From Gracilaria gracilis (Eukaryota; Rhodophyta; Florideophyceae; Gracilariales; Gracilariaceae), in the NCBI GenBank assembly GCA_030374805.1, contig JARGSG010000183.1, forward strand, positions 124,001 through 188,000: a DNA stretch of 64,000 nt. The letters run 5' to 3'. Below, in pieces: positions 30,154-40,789 of the stretch (the first letter of the stretch is position 1; the number at the start of each line of letters is the position of its first letter). Under the pieces are notes generated by a model. The model was given only the letters and a program-made list of their open reading frames with translations. It was not told the DNA's origin and ran no database searches. Position numbers and translations under genes: made by a program.

Positions 30154-30922
30154 TGTAGTGCAATGCCACAATGGGGAAAGAACCACGAAGAAGTTCGGGA
30201 TCTTCTTCAGGCGAGGCAGCACAGTAGCAAATCCTTTCCAGGGAGGACACGACGTTTCGGTTTGTAAGGCCGAGGCCACCCTTCACGCCAGGCGTAGGAA
30301 GGTAAACCAGAAGCTGGAATCCGTGTAAACAGTGCGTGCGTATCTTCAGATGAGGCGGTGTTCCACAGGGGTGGCAAGTGTAGACAGGTGTCAGCACGAG
30401 CTGCGAGTTGCGGAGAACAACCCGAAAAAGAGGAAAAGAGAAAGAGGAAGTCACGAGATTGACGGAGAGAGATGGCAAAGCCGGGCAAATCCTTATACAA
30501 GGCGAACGCGACAAATAGCGGTACAATACTCCCACAATTGGGTTCGCTTGGTTGACGCAAGGCGGATAGACGGTCCGTATGCTAAGGAATATCCCTCCGA
30601 GGAGGAGTTGAATACCGCCGAAGGCGAAGAGTCTAGAGCCAACCCTGGTTGTGGAGATTTACTTATTGGCGGGGCCCAGTTGCCCCGACACTATATAGTG
30701 TGTAGCTAACCTCTCGTACTGTACGGCATTTACTATAATACTCTAGAATACTCCCATAAAGGGTGCAGAATTACCAGCAATGATATGCCCACCTCCTCGA
30801 CTCTGCCGTGTCCCACGTGCCCCATCCACCAACGTGGCCATCATATGTAGTCATGATTAACCCAGCCGACATGTCGGAAAATAAAAGTCGCGGGAATCTT
30901 TCAAGAAGGGCATTGCACTTCA
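30154..30922 (-). repeat. Lone diverged LTR of the chromovirus family
   Basis: Read on the minus strand it aligns along its whole 769 bp with the 788-bp LTR at 9782-10569. It begins TGAAGTGCAATGCCC and ends GCACTACA; the best-kept part is the last 600 bp. No body of the element flanks it and there is no target duplication (TCAAC against ATAGC), so it is either a solo LTR at a rearranged site or a fragment. Divergence is far greater than between the two LTR copies at the window start, which shows several waves of activity. Confidence 0.88.
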
Positions 30923-31908
30923 ATAGCAGGGTGTTAAACTGGATATGAGATTTTTAGCCATCGAAGAGGAGAAAGTAGTACGAATTGGCTCTTCTACGCT
31001 GCTTGATCTCGTCTACGAACTGCTCTGCCCAGTCTAGAAATATCGCGTTGTTAACGCCAGGGACATCAAGCTGATAAGAATAACACGGTGGGAGAGCATC
31101 ATGCGGGGTTTTGTACGCACCACTCGCAGTGCAACGGTAATGTGCATTAGAAACCTAGAAGAAGGTCACAGGTTTTGAGCATCGTGACGTCAACACATAC
31201 CATGGGCATAACGGTTACTTTATCGCCAGAACCTTTCGCACGACATACTTTGTGGATCAGTCGTTCTCGTGTGCCCAGATTATTTAACCCCTTACAAGCG
31301 CTTCGGCCAATGATCTTGCCGAAAGACGCACCCGACTAGTCAACATTAACAACCTGTGATGGGCTGGTCATTTCAAACGTCTTTATAACGCAATTAAGGA
31401 TAGCGAAGAATCTCCCGATGTTATTCGGATTGAAGGCACTAACCCGACGCCCCTCGACGTCTTGAACAGGTTGATACTTAACATCGCGACGTTTTCAAAA
31501 CAGTCTCATCTGCTTCTCCGATGGTTTTTGGTTCTCGAAGGTTATCTAACACTGTCTCTCAGTATAAAGCGTCAAGACATGATACGCGGTAAGGTCTGCA
31601 AGGCATGATTTGGTTAGTGGTGTGTTTCGCTCCACGTACGCTCTAACCATCTGTGCCATATCTCTCTCTTCATGTTCCAACAGCATTCTAGGACGGCCTG
31701 GTCGGGTTAGTTTGAGCGATATATCGCTCGCAATGCGAGGCAAAAAGCCATGTGTTGGATCTAGCCACTTGATGTAGGCGTTCCGCAAGCGATACCAAGG
31801 AACATAATACAATTTTTCGAGCTCGTAGTACGATTGTCCGTTAGCAAAGCACTCGAATAAGGCTTCCTGGAAGCAGCGGTAAGGAGAATTGGAGTAGGAA
31901 GAAGACAT
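30923..31908 (-). pseudogene. Pogo-like DDE transposase, cut by the lone LTR
   Basis: The ATG at 31908 opens 120 residues with a helix-turn-helix DNA-binding region of the psq/CENP-B kind (YELEKLYYVPWYRLRNAYIKWL, LTRPGRPRML, EEERDMAQMV-like). The frame then shifts. Further left the DDE core is readable: FNPNNIGRFFAILN, QVVNVD followed by a stop where Glu/Asp is expected, then a GDKVTVMPMVC strand, and FLDWAEQFVDEI...YYFLLFDG, with a stop, then SHIQFNTLL. The reading runs straight to the LTR border at 30922 and is not found beyond it. Confidence 0.75.
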
Positions 31909-32381
31909 TGTGGTTTATTGCAAAAAGATGGGGCACGGTCTGATCTGGAAGCAGGCCCGTTATGGTTTCTTTTCGCTTAAACGGCTCGCAAGGTTGGCGC
32001 GTTAACTGAGATTGCGCTTTGACAGAGTGAGAAACGGCTTCATCACCAGAGATTTGTGCATATAGTGGAAAGGATGACCTTCGTCGCGTTTCTCACTCCC
32101 GTTTGGCCTGCTTTTGTGCAGAATGACCGGAAGAAAAGGATATTTTTTTCACCTTTCATGGAAGGAGAACAAAAAATTCCGTGCCACAGATGCAAAATAA
32201 TGCGCTCGATGCTTTCCAGGAATGTTCCTACTTCTGTTGTGTGGGTTTAGGATAGAGACATGACATAAAAAGTGAACAGGTGATTTGTTTAAACGATAAC
32301 TTAAAAAAATTGAAGGACAAGAACGGGTTGTGTGTAGTTGCAACGAATGCAAGGTTTACAATTAGCTATAATTTCCTATAA
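31909..32381. other. Unassigned spacer
   Basis: No recognisable gene or repeat. Confidence 0.4.
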
Positions 32382-33140
32382 TTACCAGAGAGTGTCATGT
32401 CTAAGAACATTCAAAAAGTTGGTGTGGAAAGGGGTAGGGTCCTGCCTTCCGGCTATTTTTTCCTCTGCGGAGGTGAGATAGAAGTAAGCATTTCTGCATT
32501 CATACTCCGAGAAAGAGGCTGAGAAGGTAGTACAGGTGCTGCCGTATTCCTGAAAGGATTTCACTGTAGAAGGGATATTGAAGGAGAGACCTGTGTTGAA
32601 GGTGACTACCCCTAGAAGCTCCTCCATTATAGTTGAGACACTTGTTTTGTACTTGGTAGCCATTTCATGCATGGTAACGAATCTAAATGAGGAACCGACA
32701 GGATTGAAGAAAGATATCCAAACGAGCTTTTGCTAGCAAGACTTGGAAAAATCGTTTTCGTCGATGATACTGCAAGTAAAACCGGTGGTCCAGAGGCGTT
32801 CAGCTATTGCCGGAGCCCACTTCCCGGTGACTGTGGTTAGACTATTGGAAGAGAGAGGCGTGACACCATCCTGTGCGGAAGCGCCGACAGTGGGAACGGC
32901 GATGTAAAGAGCGGGTCGTGTGCAGCGCTCAATTCTGTGTTGGGAAAGATGGGAAGAATGTGACCATTCTGGATGAAGCCCAAGTCTTCTGCTCGTGATT
33001 CTGAGCAAAAAAGAAATTACTTTTTCTAGAAGGTCGTTCCTGCCACAGAAGAAGATTAGACCTTGGGGAAGGCAATCTGCGGAAATGAAGCCTTCGATGG
33101 AGAGAAAGGTGTCTTGAGGGGAACCATTGTTATGAAGCAT
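32382..33140 (-). CDS. Unrecognised protein, possibly two exons
   Basis: Two minus-strand frames (33140-32733, 135 residues from an ATG; 32672-32382, 96 residues) read as ordinary mixed-composition protein and are separated by about 60 bp. A plausible splice acceptor, CATTTAG, lies just ahead of the second part. I recognise no family with confidence. A segment near the end of the first part (KWAPAIAERLWTTGF) faintly recalls anticodon-binding domains of HisRS-like proteins, but this is weak. No signal peptide or membrane segment is apparent. Confidence 0.35.
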
Positions 33141-34542
33141 GGTCCCAATACGTCCTCTATCTATGAAAACAGCTCGGAGGAGTAATAGAACGGAAGGAAG
33201 ATGAATGGGAGCTCATTGCGACGAGCTGGTTTGATTGAAGGTATGGGCTGTTGGAAGCTGTCTGTTGCTGGTAGCTGTGAACGGAAAGCGGTCTACATTC
33301 TAAGTAGTGAGGAATGCTTTAAGTACACAACTGGGCTGTTGTTTTGGTCATGTAAGAAAGTGTTCCAGGGGAAAAGGAGATTTTTATGATTAGGTTATGG
33401 AAGGAAATGGGCAGCAGGGCTCTAGGGGAGGTAGGGTCGAAGAGTGTATTTATGAGAAGGTATGCAATGGCGTAAAGCATAGAAAGTAAGAGTTTATGGT
33501 ACCGTTGGTACTTGAGAGGTGGTGCATCGGGGCTTCAATTGGATATGGTATTGACCAAAGTTGGTAAAAGGTTGAGATTTCTAGGAGAAATGGAAATTGT
33601 GCGGAATGGCGGGAAATTGAAGTATATATGAATGGGGTACAAATGGTTGTGCAGCGCAAGTGGTTGTGCGGCTGACAGTGCCACGGGTGTGTGGAGTGGG
33701 GAGGATTGCTACAACTGTTGCGTTCATCTCGCTTGTTTTTATCTTAGTTATCGTGAACCGCCGTTTATTTCTGCGATGTCGAATGGGTACGTCGTCGAAG
33801 AAGAGGAGCTATTGGCTCTGCTTCAACGGACGGAAGTACCATAGACATCACCGGGAAGGAAAGAGGAGGGTGATGGCGAGGCTTGCATGGGGGAGAAAAG
33901 GGAAATGGGGATGGAGAGGGGGCTGGGGGTGATGGGGGTGGAGGGGATGGGGGACCGGAGAGGAGTTTTACGGCGGAGATGGAGGAGCGGTTCAGGAGGC
34001 TTGGAGGAGATCTGAAGGAGCATTTGGACGACTGGCTTTCTGAGATGGTGGGTGAGATGGGAGGTGGGGTGCTGAGTGTGTTGGAGATTGGGCCGCGAAA
34101 CACCGTTTCCAAAAATTTATTGCTCGCTCCCGTTGTCACGTACTCTAATGGCAAATTAAATCAAATGCGCCAGCAGTCACGAGGACATCACAAATCAACT
34201 ATGCTGTAGTGAACAATAGAACACGTCGTACACACTGTCCACTTTATTCAGTAAAAATGCACTATTCATTTCAAGGATTTGAAAGTCTGACCTACTTTAC
34301 CACGCATAAAACCCGACTTTCGTCGTACCTTTCAGATGTAGCAACACTCTTAAAATAGAGCAGGAAAACGCGGCCATATACGCTTTGGAAACTCTTTGAC
34401 GCTTCCTTCTTTACGCTCCCCACCCTAAACACCATCGCCGAACAACAAACCATCGCTGGTTCGATCAACGCTTGTTCAAATTTTTGTACTTTGCTTCCTT
34501 AAAAACCTGCGTAGATCTTTGTCCCGCAAAACCTACGATCCC
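33141..34542. other. Low-complexity and unassigned sequence
   Basis: From about 33860 to 34080 the plus strand is strongly G/A-rich, giving Gly/Glu-rich ORFs such as 33883-34209. No family is recognisable. The remainder holds only short ORFs. Confidence 0.45.
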
Positions 34543-35097
34543 TAACACAAGAACAAGAACTATGAACTTCTTTATCGCTTGAATCAATGGAAAACCGAGG
34601 AATTCGAACGCTATATGTCACTAAGGCCACTCCGAAACATTGTCAAACTGAACTCGTTTGAGGTCGATTTGAAACTAGCTATTGCGGGATTGCGAAGAAA
34701 GAAAATGCTCTCGTACATTAAAACAATATCGTTTACTACTCTTCGAATCAGCAAAAAAGCCGAAACGGAACGCCTGTACAAGGCGTATGTGCTTGGATTA
34801 GAACGCCTGCGCGATTGCGATCCTGATTCTGAGACGACTGGCTTAGAGATTTCAAGAAATAAGAGAGGTTTTACAGGCAAAGCTCCAAAGAAAACCGTTC
34901 GTTTCTCTTCAACTGTAACAATCATTGATCGGTACTTAGGCCAGAAAAGCGAGACAAACGATCGAAAGCCTCTGAAATACGAGCAACCGATTGTTTCCAT
35001 GCCAGTCAATGCTTCTCGACTGTTTCGTTCTTTCGATGACGATGACGTGAAGGAGGCGATCATGAAAGGGGAATGCTTTTCGCAGCCTTTTTTCTAA
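34543..35097 (+). CDS. Unrecognised basic protein with an RVxF-like motif
   Basis: Open from 34543 to the stop at 35095-35097; the first ATG in frame is 34615, so the 5' part may be an exon entered by splicing or simply untranslated. About 160-185 residues, Lys/Arg-rich, mostly helical in character. It contains KKTVRFSSTV near 34890-34915, which fits the PP1-docking consensus (K/R-x-V-x-F). The motif is short and could be chance. Codon use and mixed composition suggest true coding sequence. Neighbouring ORF 35424-35792 has a similar KKVKFKEQ string near its end. Confidence 0.4.
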
Positions 35098-35423
35098 TGC
35101 CAATGTCTCATGAGGGTTCTGGTTGCAGCTACAAATTGTTGTTTCTGAAGAACGCACAAAGCTCGAAATCTCTCCTCCCAGTCCCCAACCATATTGCGCT
35201 TCTTCAGAACTTCAAGAGATACATCCACTTTTCTTGGTAGTCTACCACAATTTTCCGCTTCCGCATCCATCTAGGATCGTCCAATCTTTTGACTGGACGA
35301 TACTTCTGAATAAAACTCTGAGAACGCGTCTTGCTTGCTCAAGCACTGACGTAAATAGTCCCACTCAGACCCTCCCACAATGCCGAACCGAAGCGGAAGT
35401 CCCTGGCACAAGGTGAGGAATAA

Positions 35424-35792
35424 TTGAGAGCTACTTCATTCTTGTCTTCAAGCACGGTATCTTCGCTTATGCCAGTTTGCGTCGGCAAAATTTGCCATCA
35501 CAGTCGCGTGCAAGGTTGTAACATGATTGGCCATCCCCTCCGATCCAATATCTCAAGAAGCACTTCGCTTAATCTGTACTATCACACAGCTCATCTCCAC
35601 CTCCATAATGTAGTCCATATTTCGCGCACACTTCCTTCTTTTCCGCTATCTTCACCTCCTCGGGAAATTTCACGCACATTCATTGCACCACCGACTCATA
35701 CAGATCTTCCAAACGCTGTTCCGGCCAGTTCTGATCATCCTGAGAAAAAAGTGAAGTTCAAAGAGCAAAACCGAGAAGTTCCAGAATTCTGA
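35424..35792 (+). CDS. Unrecognised ORF ending in a KVKF motif
   Basis: The 122-residue frame has His/Ser-rich middle composition and ends in EKKVKFKEQNREVPEF. It matches no family I know. It may be the last exon of a gene that includes 34543-35097, since both lie on the same strand and carry V-x-F strings, but no clear introns were found. Confidence 0.22.
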   Translation: MRATSFLSSSTVSSLMPVCVGKICHHSRVQGCNMIGHPLRSNISRSTSLNLYYHTAHLHLHNVVHISRTLPSFPLSSPPREISRTFIAPPTHTDLPNAVPASSDHPEKKVKFKEQNREVPEF

Positions 35793-36088
35793 GAACGAAG
35801 ATGAGAGTGATGAATGCAATTGTGATGGAGATAGGCAGAAGGGGGCGCGATGTGAAGCAGAATAGGCCGCTTAAATAGACCCAGGAGCACGAGGAGAGAG
35901 TACGAAGTAATAATCAAAATGGGAAATAAACTCCCCGTTAGACCTCACTCTCTTCTCAAAATCATCTGCGGGACTTTCCTGGACACGATATGATTATTCT
36001 GAGAAGCTCGAACCTTTCCAACCTTCACACTCATATCTTCCAACCCGTATTGCAAGTCCACGAAGAATGAATTCACTTTCTCATTCAC

Positions 36089-36107
36089 GTAAACCCCTAA
36101 AACCCCT
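36089..36107 (+). repeat. Two copies of a telomere-like ACCCCTAAA unit
   Basis: AACCCCTAAAACCCCTAAA resembles the CCCTAAA-type telomere repeat of plants and many algae. Two units are too few to call it an interstitial telomere. Confidence 0.35.
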
Positions 36108-36288
36108 AAACTGTGCATTCCTTGCTGCGCAGTGAAACCTTGCGTAGTCCTCGCAAAGTCTGGATGGAGATGGGCATGCTACGATACATCCAGTAGAAAA
36201 CGGCCACCCAACTCAAACTCAGTCGAAACAAGAGCCATGTTCGAATATTCTCTATTCCTCTCCATCCACGAAAGCATATGTATGTATA

Positions 36289-36289
<1 letters not shown>

Positions 36290-36374
<85 letters not shown>
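36290..36374. repeat. (CA)n microsatellite, about 42 units
   Basis: An uninterrupted CA run of about 84 bp. It creates spurious Thr-His and Cys-Val ORFs on both strands. Confidence 0.98.
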
Positions 36375-36375
<1 letters not shown>

Positions 36376-36589
36376 CATACCGAGCACGGTTCTCCAGCCA
36401 CTATAAAAGGCCCTCAGTACCTCCATCCCCACGACCTCCACCTCCATCCGCAGCAATAACGAAGAAACAATCACTTCGAACCAGTCTTTCTCCTGATATC
36501 CTCTCTCCGCAATACATCCACTTACTCTACCTTCTCCATTCGCCATTACTTACAATTATTCACTAGCGGCATCTCCTTTTCGCAATAAA

Positions 36590-37897
36590 CACCAATATCC
36601 GTAACATTCGCAACATCTGAAGCATCCTCTTTGCTGTAGCCGCCCTCTCCACCACCGTTACCGCTCGGACCTTCTTTTCCGAGACACAGGCATTAAACTC
36701 CGTCAACTTGACCGTCTCCACACCCTCGCTCCAAACATCATTCCATACCGCGAAGGCCTCCTCTTCTCTCAGCTTCCCCATCTTTGTTGGAAAGGTGAAG
36801 CTCTTCGTAAATGGCAAGAAGCGGAAGTTGAAACCTGGTAACTATGTGAACTTACAACTCAAGAACAGCGATGTCGTCGTTTCAAGTGCACCAAGACTGC
36901 CAAACCTGACCAGAACGTTGGCTTCATGGCTGCCATCGAGTACGCCGAAGAAACCTCTCGCAGCGGTGTCGACCGCTTTTCCACTCGTGGTGGCTTCTTC
37001 AAGTTGGATACATGGGAGAAGAAATACTGGGACACTGTCAACATCTATGAGGATAAAAAGACAGGTAAGACACACGATTTCTGTCACTGGAAGGACACGG
37101 TCAAGATCGCAAAGAACAATTGAAAGAAGTGTAATAGCAAGGCCTCTTTCGTTTGGGCAATGAACGGTAAGAACAACAAGGAAGCGGCTCGCACAGTCTT
37201 TATCAGGTTTGTCGTCGTCGGCGAGACCTGTTCCGGCACGCCGGTTAAGGTCGGAACCGGAAAGAAAGGCGGCAAGAAAGATGATGACGACGATGAAGAC
37301 GACGATGAGGACGATGAGGAGAGAAAAAAGGGCCGCAAGAACGGTGATGATGATGGCGGGGACGATGATGGTGACAAGAAAAAGAAGGACCGCAAGAACG
37401 GTGATGATGATGGCGAGGACGATGATGGTGACAAAAAAAAGAAGGACCGCAAGAACGGTGATGATGATGGCGAGGACGATGATGGTGACAAGAAAAAGAA
37501 GGACCGCAAGAACGATGATGATGACGACGATGAAAAGAAAAAGAAGGACCGCAAGAGCGATGATGATGACGATGATGCCAATGATGACCACGATGATAAG
37601 AAAAAGAAGGGCCGCGTACCACTCCCGAAGGATGACAATGATAGCAGCAAAAGTAAAACCGACATCGATTACAGTTTGAGCGGACAAAACGATCCCGCTA
37701 AGGCCGATGAATTCTGTGCGTGCCAACTTACGACCCAAAAAGGCGGTGAGTGTTACGACATGAAAGATCCAGGTGCAACCAGCGGTCGATGCAAGCCGCG
37801 TACATGTGAGCCCAAACTCGAATGCGGGGCATCAAGTGAGAAGATGTGTGCCAAGCGTCATGGAGACAGTAGGGTGGTGATGGTAGCGGGGAACTAG
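36590..37897 (+). pseudogene. Secreted-type protein with acidic/basic repeats and Cys-rich tail, broken
   Basis: A hydrophobic stretch reading LFAVAALSTTVTA (near 36630-36665) looks like a signal peptide. The frame shifts near 36870, then an N-terminal globular part follows (DRFSTRGGFFKLDTWEKKYWDTVN, near 36970-37045), a TGA at 37121-37123, and the same frame continues to 37897. The middle consists of 19-residue repeats of KNGDDDGEDDDGDKKKKDR type, alternating acidic and basic blocks. The tail has nine Cys within about 60 residues (CACQ...CYDM...CKPRTC...CGASSEKMC). I do not recognise the family. A role in binding ions or wall polymers would be a guess. Confidence 0.5.
37334..37615 (+). repeat. 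57-bp coding minisatellite, about five units
   Basis: Units start at 37334, 37391, 37448 and 37505 with period 57, followed by a shortened unit. Each encodes 19 residues. Units two and three are nearly identical, which points to recent slippage or unequal exchange. Confidence 0.9.
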
Positions 37898-38890
37898 TGC
37901 AAGATGAAGTCTGCGGACGATGTTGAGATGTTGCTTCCTTACGAAGAATGATCGTCCATGAGGTTTGAAGTCGTAGCGATTCTGTGTGTGGCGAACTGAG
38001 GAATTAGGAAAAAAGTAATCGGTCTGGAAGTGCACCATAACCGGAAGAAGTAGCAACCAGTAAATATCATTGAATAATGGATATGCTATGAGAAGCATTT
38101 CGCGACGAGAGCGTGCAGGTTTTTGAGACCTCTCTTGAGTGTTGTATAATGAGCTGGCGAAGCTGAAAAGTAGCGTAGTCTAAGGTTTGACGCTAACTTT
38201 TGAGAGGTATGATCTTCAGTCAATATCATGATTTCCTTTCCATTCGATGCTTTGAATACTGCGCCTGGTTCGCGCAGAGTCGAGATGCAGCCACAAGAAC
38301 ATCTTGGACAGCATATTCTTTCTATTTCGAGAAAAGGGCAAAAAACCTCCACAATTGTGAGGGCAGGGTCCTGCTTGGGAGCACGGCCGCCTTTGATTGC
38401 TGTTCCCTGAAGAGCTTTGAATATACAAACATTTTGTAAGTTATACCTTCTAGTAGAAACTTTCTACCAGACTGCGCGGCGTGGAGCACAGAGAAAGAAT
38501 GAGATCACAAGTACCGTGGAGATAGTCACACGTTTCATCAAGTTGATGCTTGAGTTTGATTCCCGTTTCGGCGCCAATTTCTGGCCAAAGCGAAAACTTG
38601 CCGCCCTACGATCTTTTTATGCCCTTGCTAACTTTCGTCGGTCAACCTAGTCCGGCAGAAAACTCATCTGCTTTCCCATAATAACCACGAACTCCGCATC
38701 GGAGATGGAGCCCTGAACAACATTTTCTCACCGCTCTACTCCCCCGGCAAGCGTAGAGCATCGCGAACATATTGGACGCACGAAGCACGCTAACAAGTGC
38801 GTCCACAGTCGCAATCGCTTTTAATCGCTGCGCTGACTGGTGATCCCCTTATTCATACACTTTTGCTTATGTTTGCACCCCCAGTTGGTC
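37898..38890. other. Unassigned spacer
   Basis: Short ORFs on both strands without recognisable similarity; no repeats noted. Confidence 0.4.
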
Positions 38891-39700
38891 ATGCCGAAAC
38901 GCGCGGCTGAACGCACAAGCTGACTCCGGGTCAAACGCCAACGCCAGTACGTCAAAACGAAACAAGAGTCGGAAGATTCCGACACCGTCCATACTGCTCG
39001 GTACAATCGAATCGAAGCCAAGCAATTTCATATGATGAAGAAGAAATAACGCCGGCGCCAAACGCAACTTTTCGGCGTCGTACACGTAGTAAGAGCCAGC
39101 CTGTTGAAATCAATGGGCAGTACAAAAGGGATGGAATCGAAGAGAAGGAGTTGCTCATAGAACCAGAAGATAAAAATGATCACGAAATGAAGCCGGAAGA
39201 AATGTACACACAAGAAGAAAAACAAGCAGAAGAAGAAGGAAGAGCAGACGACTACGAAGAAGACGAAGAAGACGAAGAAGAAGAAGACGATAAAACAGAG
39301 TCAACTGATCCCTCTGGTAAGTTTCTACTCTTCAAAAGAGCTCCGGTTTTGCAACTTGTGGTGTTTTGGATTCGATAGAAGTGTATCGTTCCATGTGCCA
39401 TTCTCGTTTCAAGATTTCTCTGGGCCCCAACGTCAATATTATAAACGGAGAGAATGGTTCGGGTAAGCGTGTCATCGTTGCGGCTTTGCAAGTCGGTTTG
39501 GCTGGCCATGCCCGTGACACAGAACGTAGTTCAAAGATTCAAGATCTTATTCAGCATAAGAAAAATGATGCTCTTATCTGCATAAACATCTTGAATAACG
39601 TATCCGATAAGATTCACGATATGAGCTACAAGCATAAAGTGTACGGCGACATGATCACAATTGAAAGAAGTCTGCATTGTTTCATGGTTTCACTACTCGC
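38891..39700 (+). pseudogene. SMC6: SMC6-like N-terminus, truncated
   Basis: SMC6 is the ATPase partner of SMC5 in the DNA-repair SMC5/6 complex. The ATG at 38891 (MPKRAAERTS) is followed by a stop and frame change, then a basic-acidic N-terminal tail (EEKQAEEEGRADDYEEDEED). A GTAAGT donor lies at 39316, but the matching acceptor near 39355 has no AG. The conserved ATPase start follows: SIEVYRSMCHSRFKISLGPNVNIINGENGSGK, LAGHARDTERSSKIQDLI, YGDMITIERSL. This is SMC6-like rather than SMC5 by the MCH and the T-x-R spacing. The Walker A reads GENGSGKR, with Arg in place of the Ser/Thr that coordinates magnesium. Similarity ends near 39700, so it is a broken fragment of about 250 codons of a protein normally over 1000. 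Confidence 0.72.
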
Positions 39701-39883
39701 GGCCGGGACTGACCATGGACGCCCACTTCCGATTCGAAAGATTGGGCACGCTCTTGTGACGCGTATCGCCATCAGAGCTATCGCCAGCGGCGTGCGGCTG
39801 CTGTAGCAGGCTTTGCAACACAATTACCTGCGAGGCGTGACGATTCCTCCTCTTTCTTCTTTGAGCTTGCGCAAGTTTGTCTT

Positions 39884-40113
39884 GTGTGCGGTTGCCAAGT
39901 CTCGATCCATCTACAGTGTAGTACACTGCATATCACCCGCTGCTGCAATGTTATCGTCCCGTTGGTGACTCGCTTGATTGAGCAGTCGTCGACACGACGA
40001 AACAATGAAGCGGCTCGTCTTGAAGTGCTTCAAGAAGCAGGCGGCTGTACGCTTAGACATCCCCTTGTCATTCCACGTCCTCCTGGTTTTTCTACGCGAG
40101 CAGCTGCGACATC
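39884..40113 (+). other. ORF with Cys/His cluster, unassigned
   Basis: A plus-strand frame reads CGCQVSIHLQCSTLHITRCCN followed by a short helical stretch (EAARLEVLQEAGG). It may be an exon remnant, but no family is recognisable and no start or splice signals are clear. Confidence 0.2.
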
Positions 40114-40706
40114 ATGGGCAGTACTAAGACAAACCTTCAATCCGATGCGGAGCTTATGAAAATGGCCATTGACCAGGGTTTTTGAGGTAAGTTGTTAGAT
40201 CTCATTGTCATGGACCTCACCAACCTGCACAAGACATCTTTACCAACGCTGATTCACTCTTAATTACCTCCCCAGGTGTGAAATTGCGTGAAGGCGGTCC
40301 ATTTGGGGCCGTTATTACTCAAAACGGAAATGTAGTTGTCCGTGGTCACAACAGAGTGCTACAAACGAACGACCAAACTGCTCACGCAGAAGTTGTGGCC
40401 ATTTGTGACGCGTGCTCCAAGCTAGGTCGCTTTTCTCTAAAATATTGCGTGGTGTATAGTTCCTGTGAACCGTGCTCAATGAGTTTCTCCTCCATTCACT
40501 TGGCAGAAATACCAAAATGTTTCTTCGCAGCAACAGCGGATGACGCCGCGGCAGGTGGGTTCTAGGATCGCTACCTGTACGATGCTATCCGTGGAAACAA
40601 TGAAACGAAGAAATGTAACTTTCTTCAACTTGATCACAAAGGTAAGATTACTCCCTTCAATGCATATAGACAGGCTTTGGAGCGCAAGAAATCAGCCCTG
40701 TACTAA
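40114..40706 (+). pseudogene. Guanine/cytidine deaminase-family gene with one intron, two stops
   Basis: Members hydrolytically deaminate purine or pyrimidine bases using zinc. Exon 1 (40114-40186) starts MGSTKTNLQS and leads through MKMAIDQGF. Exon 2 (40276-40706) has GGPFGAVI, the zinc-binding HAE with catalytic Glu (THAEVVAI-like, near 40380) and CEPCSM, then the family end helix and a stop TAA at 40704-40706. Two in-frame stops break it: TGA at the end of exon 1 (an Arg CGA in relatives would fit) and TAG near 40563 after AAAGGF. The C-P/S-x-x-C site has Ser where Pro-Met-Cys is usual. Kept zinc ligands and intron show it decayed recently and is not a processed copy. Confidence 0.75.
40187..40275 (+). 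other. Spliceosomal intron in deaminase pseudogene
   Basis: The 89-bp intron has donor G/GTAAGT and acceptor ACCTCCCCAG/G. Removing it brings the two coding parts into one family-consistent frame. It gives the clearest view of intron size in this genome. Confidence 0.75.
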
Positions 40707-40789
40707 AAACCACCAATCGTCACTTCCATTCGTATGGTTGCACGAGATCTCACATAGGTTCTGCGTCACGTCTTCATTCTGCGGATAAT

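Noticed and set aside
32382-33140. GCN2/HisRS-like C-terminal domain
   Set aside because: Resemblance is limited to one helix-like string; left as unrecognised protein.
36106-36566. Thr-His and Cys-Val rich proteins on both strands
   Set aside because: They are readings of the (CA)n microsatellite.
37084-37738. Ser/Phe-rich, Val/Ile-rich and Arg/Met-rich proteins overlapping the 57-bp repeat
   Set aside because: Other-frame readings of the Asp/Lys repeat gene; only one frame has a sensible N-terminal part and a Cys-rich end.
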